From positions 1-64,000 of the forward strand of contig CACKCQ010000005.1 of NCBI GenBank assembly GCA_902598655.1: 64,000 nt of DNA. The letters run 5' to 3'. This DNA is from an uncultured Pelagibacteraceae bacterium (lineage in GTDB: Bacteria > Pseudomonadota > Alphaproteobacteria > Pelagibacterales > Pelagibacteraceae). This document shows positions 59,199-64,000 of this stretch, one piece after another (the stretch's first letter is position 1; each line of letters starts with the position of its first letter). A model generated the notes under the pieces. That model was not told the DNA's origin and did not search any database. It saw only the letters and a program-made list of their open reading frames with translations. The position numbers and the translations under genes were made by a program.

Positions 59199-60127
59199 AC
59201 TTTAACTTCTCCATCGAAAGGATCATAAGTTTCGATTTCTTGTGGTAATATTGATCTTATTGCAATTTCCTCTGACCCCATTGCAACTAAATCATCTGAC
59301 TCATACAATACTAGTGGTTTTGCAGCCATTGTATCTTTCGCCATTCCCAAGCTATCTTTTGTTGCAACAAAATAAGTAAATACCCCGTCTAAACCGACGA
59401 GAGACTCTTTCATGCCCTCTTCTAATGTAGCTCCATTTCTCATTTTTTCTGCAAGATATACAGCGATTAATTCAGAGTCACATTCTGACATAAATCTCAT
59501 GCCCTTGTTTTCCAATACTCTTCTATTATTCCAATAGTTAGTTAATTGTCCATTATGAACGACTGACACATCGCTAAAAGGATAACCCCAAAATGGGTGA
59601 GCAGATTTAATATCCACTCCCGACTCTGTTGCCATCCTAGCATGACCAATTGCATGTGTCCCGACAACTTTATCTAAATTATATCTGTTACAAACAACTT
59701 CAGCGTTTCCTAGATCTTTAATTACTTCTAGAGATTTTCCCATAGATAATATTTCCACACCTTCAACACTTTCTATTTTTTGAGAAAATTCCATTAAATC
59801 TTTGTCATACTGAATTTCATATCGTAATGAATAAGGAAGAATTCTATCTTCTTTTATCACTTTAGCGCCTAGCTCAGAAAGATAAGAATCAACAATTTTT
59901 TTTCTTTCGTCATAAACTGATACATCTTCTTTTACTGAAGAACTTCCCTCTGCAACATTTTCACCAACCTTAAATCGCATGATGAAATTTTGACCGTCAG
60001 TTTTTCCGTATAGAGCGTATCCAGTTGAATCTTCTCCTCTATGCTTTAATGCTTGAAGCATACCTTGAAGTTCAAAACCAACGTTTGAAGTATTTCCTCT
60101 ATGAATTAATCCTGCAATCCCGCACAT
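59186..60127 (-). CDS. mgsA: class II glutamine amidotransferase (N-methylglutamate synthase subunit MgsA/GlxB-like)
   Basis: A 313-residue Ntn-type amidotransferase. The nucleophile Cys follows the initiator Met (CGIAGLIHRG), the LKHRGEDSTGYALYG motif near residues 27-41, and AIGHARMATESG...HPFWG with SVVHNGQLTN near residues 163-200 bind glutamine. In this complex it resembles GltB's N-terminal domain and may supply or accept the amide nitrogen. It begins 17 bases after the GlnT gene. It can be told from PurF and GlmS by the stand-alone organisation with GXGXG and FMN subunits. Confidence 0.9.
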   Translation of the reverse strand: MCGIAGLIHRGNTSNVGFELQGMLQALKHRGEDSTGYALYGKTDGQNFIMRFKVGENVAEGSSSVKEDVSVYDERKKIVDSYLSELGAKVIKEDRILPYSLRYEIQYDKDLMEFSQKIESVEGVEILSMGKSLEVIKDLGNAEVVCNRYNLDKVVGTHAIGHARMATESGVDIKSAHPFWGYPFSDVSVVHNGQLTNYWNNRRVLENKGMRFMSECDSELIAVYLAEKMRNGATLEEGMKESLVGLDGVFTYFVATKDSLGMAKDTMAAKPLVLYESDDLVAMGSEEIAIRSILPQEIETYDPFDGEVKVWQI

Positions 60128-60144
60128 ATAATTTCCTTATTAAA

Positions 60145-61614
60145 TTATGGTAAACAATCCAGATAAGTATCAAGATCCCATTGTGTTGTTGCACCCAAGA
60201 ATTTTTCCCACTCATCTCGTTTGTACCAATTAAATACTTTATACATTTCATCTGGCATTGATGATTTTATTACCTCATCCTCCGCCAATCTATCTAAAGC
60301 TTCACCTAAACTTAGTGGAAGTTTTTTAACATCTTTACCAGCTTTTTGAGCTTCATATATATTTCTAGACTCAGGTTTGGCTGGTTTCATTTTTTTAGAT
60401 ATTCCTTCATCACAAGCTTTAAGTAATGCTGCACCTAATAAATATGGATTATGCATAGAGTCAACCGATCTATACTCGAATCTACCTGGAGCAGATACTC
60501 TTAGACCACATGTTCTATTTTGATAACCCCAGTCAGCATAAACTGGTGCCCAAAAACCTTGATCCCATAATCTTCTATATGAGTTCACTGTCGAAGAACC
60601 AATTGCTGTTAAAGCTGGCAAGTGTTTCATTATCCCTGCAATTGATTGTAATCCAATCTTTCCAGGCAATTGCATATCCTTAGTATCTGGCATGAAAGTA
60701 TTAGTTCCACCGGATACATAGCTAAAGACTTCTTCTACGCCTGGAAGTTTTTTGTTACCCAATTTGTTTACTGATACTTTTCCACCTTTCCACAAAGACA
60801 TGTTGGTGTGACATCCACTTGCTGAAACTCCCATAAATGGTTTAGTCATAAAGCAAGCTATAAGATTATGTTCTCTTGCTACTTGAGCACAAATTTGTCT
60901 ATACGTAGATAATCTATCAGCATTTCTTAATACATTATCAAATGTCCAGTTAAGCTCTAATTGACCAGGAGCATCTTCATGGTCACCTTGGATCATATCA
61001 AGACCCATCGCTTTTGCGTATTCAATAACCTTCATAAACACAGGTCTTAATGATTCAAATTGATCAATATGATAACAGAAAGGTTTTGAGAAACCTTGTC
61101 CAGTTGGAGTGCCGTCAGGATTTTTTGTTAACCACATCATTTCAGGCTCTGTTCCAACTCTTAATTCTAATCCATGTTTCTTTTTGAACTCATTCATGAA
61201 AATTCTAAGATTACCTCTGCAGTCACTTGTTAAATGACCACCTGGATTTTTTCTTTCTTCTCTATTTCTAAAACATGTAACAAAGACTCTTCCAACTCTC
61301 TTATCCCAAGGCAATTGAACAAAAGTTTCTGGATCAGGTATTCCTACCAATTCCATAGCTTCTGGACCATATCCAATATAATTATTATGACGATCTAAAA
61401 ATAAATTTGCTGTTGCTCCATAAACCAATTGAAAACCTTTTTCCGCAGTTCTTTCCCAGTGGTCTGCTGGTATTCCTTTTCCAACAACTCTTCCAGTTAC
61501 TGAAATAAATTGATAATAGATATAAGTAATTCCTAATTCGTTTATTTTTTCTCTAACCTTTTTGACGAGTTTAGCTCTACCTGGTTGGTTTACGTGTTTT
61601 TCAAGATCCGTCAT
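60145..61614 (-). CDS. glnT: GlnT-type glutamine synthetase, probable gamma-glutamylmethylamide synthetase (GMAS)
   Basis: A 489-residue GS-III/GlnT-type protein. ITYIYYQFISVTGRVVGKGIPADHW near residues 28-52, RVGTEPEMMWL near 162, QGDHEDAPGQLELNWTFDN near 208, SGCHTNMSLWKGG near 265, and APGRFEYRSVDSMHNPYLLGAALL near 388 cover the active site. Its operon with NMG-synthase subunits and a sarcosine-oxidase-like enzyme and Amt is the known context of gamma-glutamylmethylamide synthetase, which joins methylamine to glutamate. A strong ribosome site (AAAGGGGGAAGA) precedes the ATG. A paralogue lies at 53229-54554. Plain glutamine synthesis is the alternative. Confidence 0.88.
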   Translation of the reverse strand: MTDLEKHVNQPGRAKLVKKVREKINELGITYIYYQFISVTGRVVGKGIPADHWERTAEKGFQLVYGATANLFLDRHNNYIGYGPEAMELVGIPDPETFVQLPWDKRVGRVFVTCFRNREERKNPGGHLTSDCRGNLRIFMNEFKKKHGLELRVGTEPEMMWLTKNPDGTPTGQGFSKPFCYHIDQFESLRPVFMKVIEYAKAMGLDMIQGDHEDAPGQLELNWTFDNVLRNADRLSTYRQICAQVAREHNLIACFMTKPFMGVSASGCHTNMSLWKGGKVSVNKLGNKKLPGVEEVFSYVSGGTNTFMPDTKDMQLPGKIGLQSIAGIMKHLPALTAIGSSTVNSYRRLWDQGFWAPVYADWGYQNRTCGLRVSAPGRFEYRSVDSMHNPYLLGAALLKACDEGISKKMKPAKPESRNIYEAQKAGKDVKKLPLSLGEALDRLAEDEVIKSSMPDEMYKVFNWYKRDEWEKFLGATTQWDLDTYLDCLP

Positions 61615-61681
61615 TCTTCCCCCTTTGAATTTTCAGATCAAAAAGGTAACTGAAAAAAAAACGTTTGTCTACTTAGATAAA

Positions 61682-63010
61682 TTAGCTCCAAGGAAACGGA
61701 CTGTTCGATGTCGGATGAAGTTTACCTTTTTCATATCTATCGAACCTGAACGGTTTTAGTAATTCACTTTCTTGACCTAAAATTTCTTGTGCAACAAGGT
61801 GTCCAACACCTATCATTTTATAACCATGATTTGCATCTGCAATCATGTAAACATTTTCAAAAAATCTATCGAATATCGGGAATGAATCTGGAGTTAAACA
61901 ACCCAATCCTCCTGATGGTCCCTTTCTATACAAATGAGATTTACCAACAAAACGTTTCTGAATATGTGCAAGTGCTGAAGTCCACATATCAGAAAATTTA
62001 TCAGTAGTTTGATATTCAGGAGAGTCAATTCCATATGGGTCAACATTAACTTCATCAAAATGTTTTTGAACAATGTAAGGTGATGTTCCACCTTGAACTC
62101 CTAATCCTTCAATATCAGGTTTATAATAAATTCCCCATAGGTCTTCTGTAATTATTTTACCATCTTTGTCAGAATAAAGTGGTGCATCTGTATCAACATG
62201 AATTACTGGAGGAGGTTTACCTTCGTTAGTTTTTAAATAATCTGCATCTACACCCAATACACCTTCTTGTAAAAACCAGTACTTCCACATTTCAACTTCA
62301 TGCATTTTTCCATTTTTAGCATCTTTTATGTTAGTAGTTTTTGGTAACTCCAACATATTCCAAAAATCTCTTACCCATGGTCCTGCTCCAATAACTACCT
62401 GATCACAATCAATTGTACCTTTATCTGTAACCACGCCAGTAATTGCATTGCTGTTGCTCCCTCTTTTAAAACCTGTAACCTTTACTCCTTTATGAACGTT
62501 TACACCGTTTGAATTTGCTTTTTTCTCTAATGCTTTAATTGAGTCCTTATTAAATGCATATCCACCTTTTTTTTCATGCAAGACTGATGTAATACCTTTT
62601 GCTTGCCAATCACTAAAAATTCCTTGCATATATTTCATGCAATCTTTTTCACCTTCTATAAATTCTGATTCATATCCAATAGCTTTTTGTTGTTCATAAA
62701 TACTTGCAACATCTTTATGCATTACTTCAGGAGAAATTTGCATATAGCCAACAGCATTATATTTAAATGCCTCTGGATCACTTTCCCAAACACTAACTGA
62801 ATGAGCCATTAATTCTCTCATTGCTGGTTGAAAATAATTATTTCTAACAACTCCACATGCAATTCCACTTGCACCTGCAGCAGTGTCTTTTTTTTCTAGG
62901 ACAACCACATCGTTTGGATTTTTATATTTTTCGGAAAGTTTCCAAGCAGTACTTAACCCGTGAATTCCTCCACCAATTATTACAACTTTTGCTTTTGTCG
63001 GTAACGACAT
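61682..63010 (-). CDS. FAD-dependent sarcosine-oxidase-beta-like dehydrogenase (SoxB/MgdA-like)
   Basis: A 442-residue FAD oxidoreductase of the DAO/sarcosine oxidase beta type. The dinucleotide motif GGGIHGLSTAWKLSEKY is at residues 13-29, ASGIACGVVRNNYFQPAM near residue 47 matches the SoxB flavin-binding region, VIGAGPWVRDFWNM near residue 206, and ADANHGYKMIGVGHLVAQEILG near residue 393 is the C-terminal FAD region. It oxidises an N-methyl amine to formaldehyde or methylene-tetrahydrofolate, as in N-methylglutamate dehydrogenase or sarcosine oxidase. The usual SoxD, SoxA and SoxG subunits are not seen here, only a GcvT-like gene upstream. It precedes the GMAS gene by 67 bases. Confidence 0.85.
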   Translation of the reverse strand: MSLPTKAKVVIIGGGIHGLSTAWKLSEKYKNPNDVVVLEKKDTAAGASGIACGVVRNNYFQPAMRELMAHSVSVWESDPEAFKYNAVGYMQISPEVMHKDVASIYEQQKAIGYESEFIEGEKDCMKYMQGIFSDWQAKGITSVLHEKKGGYAFNKDSIKALEKKANSNGVNVHKGVKVTGFKRGSNSNAITGVVTDKGTIDCDQVVIGAGPWVRDFWNMLELPKTTNIKDAKNGKMHEVEMWKYWFLQEGVLGVDADYLKTNEGKPPPVIHVDTDAPLYSDKDGKIITEDLWGIYYKPDIEGLGVQGGTSPYIVQKHFDEVNVDPYGIDSPEYQTTDKFSDMWTSALAHIQKRFVGKSHLYRKGPSGGLGCLTPDSFPIFDRFFENVYMIADANHGYKMIGVGHLVAQEILGQESELLKPFRFDRYEKGKLHPTSNSPFPWS

Positions 63011-63099
63011 GAACGAACTTTAATTTTTTAGCAAAGGAAAGAATATAATAATTTTTATATATAATTTATATAAATTCTAAATATTTATTAGATTTTTAA

Positions 63100-63450
63100 T
63101 TAAAAACTCAAATTTTTGAGAGTTTTCAAATATTCGTTAAATTCATTAACAAAATTCTGTGTGGGTAAAACGTACTTTTTTCTATGGTCATTTCCGGTTT
63201 TCTCGAGGTAAAAAAATTCTTTATCACAAGCTTCCTTGATCATAAGTGCAGATTTAGGTCTTGAGGTTTTAAAGAGTCTAGTCTTAAGTTCTTCGACAGA
63301 TAAGTTTTCATTTAACTTATAAGAATTCATCACAATCAACATCATATGATAATGTGAAGGAGATTTTCTGAAAAAGTAATTACTGGATGTATGGGATAGT
63401 TTCATTTGATCTTCCCAAAATTCAAGTAAATCCTTTGATGATTTTGACAT
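63100..63450 (-). CDS. winged-helix transcriptional regulator-like protein
   Basis: A 116-residue protein with a predicted winged helix: SYKLNENLSVEELKTRLFKTSRPKSALMIKEACDKEFFYLEKTGNDHRKKYVLPTQNFVNEFNEYLKTL covers residues 43-112, with a recognition helix near SRPKSALMIKEACDKE and a beta-wing EKTGNDHRKKYVLP, as in MarR-type proteins. It starts in the stop of the GcvT-like gene (TAATG), so it is coupled to it. Its place between that gene and the FAD dehydrogenase suggests control of this operon. The family is assigned by pattern, not by a clear domain match. Confidence 0.65.
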   Translation of the reverse strand: MSKSSKDLLEFWEDQMKLSHTSSNYFFRKSPSHYHMMLIVMNSYKLNENLSVEELKTRLFKTSRPKSALMIKEACDKEFFYLEKTGNDHRKKYVLPTQNFVNEFNEYLKTLKNLSF

Positions 63451-64000
63451 TAAGATTTTACACGTGTTTTTTGAGGATCGTAATGCGGGAAACCAACAAT
63501 TTTAGCAGGTATTCTTTTTTGATGTCCATCAATTTTACCGACTTCCACGTTCATACCTATTTCTGAATGACCTACATCAATTCTGCACAAAGCAATATTT
63601 TTATTCAAAGTAGGAGATAGACATCCGCTTGTAACTACGCCAACTTGGGATCTTCCAATGTGAACGCAATCACCGTGATTAGCTTTTTCTTTGCCTACAA
63701 GTTCTAATCCAACTAATTTCTTTTGCGGATTTTCTTTTCTCTTTATTAATGCTTCTTTACCAATGAAATCTGCTGTTTTTGTTTTTAAAGGAACCGTAAA
63801 TCCAACACCAGCTTCAAAAGGGTCAACTTGGCCATCAAATTCATTACCAAATAATATTAGTCCAGCTTCAATTCTTAATAAATCTAATGCTCCAAAACCA
63901 GCAGGTATTATTCCTTCATCTTTGCCAGCTTCCATAAGCACATCCCAAACCGCTGGTGCATCTGAAGGGTGACACCATATTTCATATCCTAACTCGCCTG
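63450..64000 (-). CDS. GcvT-family aminomethyltransferase (partial, 5' end outside window)
   Basis: The last 183 residues of a folate-dependent aminomethyltransferase-fold protein; the frame continues beyond the right edge (GELGYEIWCHPSDAPAVWD at the edge). FGALDLLRIEAGLILFGNEFDG near the start of the visible part and IGKEALIKRKEN then VGVVTSGCLSPTLNKNIALCRID are the GcvT C-terminal barrel hallmarks. An internal ATG at 63941 is not the real start because the GELGYE motif lies before it. Together with the FAD dehydrogenase it could transfer the oxidised methyl group to tetrahydrofolate, as in fused dimethylglycine dehydrogenases. Stand-alone glycine cleavage is less likely because no GcvH or GcvP gene is near. 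Confidence 0.85.
   Translation of the reverse strand, partial: GELGYEIWCHPSDAPAVWDVLMEAGKDEGIIPAGFGALDLLRIEAGLILFGNEFDGQVDPFEAGVGFTVPLKTKTADFIGKEALIKRKENPQKKLVGLELVGKEKANHGDCVHIGRSQVGVVTSGCLSPTLNKNIALCRIDVGHSEIGMNVEVGKIDGHQKRIPAKIVGFPHYDPQKTRVKS

Noticed and set aside
1..64000. tRNA, rRNA, CRISPR, insertion sequence or prophage
   Set aside because: No gap exceeds about 150 bases, and no tRNA-like cloverleaf, repeat-spacer pattern, transposase or integrase was seen.

Overview
The window looks like a chromosomal segment of a SAR11 (Pelagibacterales) alphaproteobacterium. The DNA is very AT-rich and genes are packed with gaps of a few bases or overlapping ends. The gene content fits a marine heterotroph that lives on methylated and nitrogenous osmolytes: quaternary-amine, polyamine-type and peptide-type ABC importers, DmdA/GcvT-family demethylases, homocysteine S-methyltransferases, and a methylamine module of the GMAS and N-methylglutamate-synthase type. 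The assignment is inferred from gene content and base composition; no rRNA or tRNA is present to test it. I see no CRISPR array, insertion sequence, prophage or integrase.

Layout: 1-7.3 kb holds a partial SDR dehydrogenase, a gamma-butyrobetaine-hydroxylase-like dioxygenase, a betaine/TMAO-type ABC importer (binding protein, a two-domain permease that appears split by a homopolymer frameshift, and a divergent ATPase) and a DMT exporter. From 7.3-16.2 kb two convergent catabolic operons (Fe-alcohol dehydrogenase, amidase, DMT, homocysteine methyltransferase; against aldehyde dehydrogenase, VOC protein, homocysteine methyltransferase, MsrA, serine hydrolase) meet tail to tail. From 16.3-22.8 kb an EutA-like racemase-fold protein and a DoeA-like ectoine hydrolase precede a polyamine-type importer.

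From 22.8-38.1 kb a tight seven-gene operon on the minus strand (GcvT-like, S51 peptidase-like, FMN 2-hydroxyacid oxidase, TPP enzyme, transthyretin/HIUase-like protein, DmdA-like demethylase, thiolase) diverges from a peptide-type ABC importer and a FadN-like beta-oxidation protein. This is the best candidate in the window for an undescribed pathway: uptake, demethylation to tetrahydrofolate, hydrolysis, oxidation or lyase cleavage, and thiolysis.

From 38.1-53.2 kb genes are mostly housekeeping: cyclophilin, a putative zinc protease, agmatinase with aldehyde dehydrogenase, M20 deacetylase, CsaA-like protein, LysE exporter, aconitase, YfgM/BamB-like envelope proteins, a cupin, ZapE-like ATPase, YjbQ, photolyase and a diaminopropionate-ammonia-lyase-like enzyme. 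From 53.2 kb to the end is a methylamine/ammonium block on the minus strand: GcvT-like protein (cut by the window edge), winged-helix regulator, sarcosine-oxidase-like FAD enzyme, GlnT/GMAS, the three glutamate-synthase-like MgsABC subunits, a conserved-looking small protein, Amt, two small membrane proteins and a second GlnT-like enzyme.

Regulation visible in the sequence is sparse: four clear rho-independent hairpins, perfect palindromes ahead of two binding-protein genes, and many convergent gene pairs that overlap by a few bases with no room for a terminator. No riboswitch was recognised.
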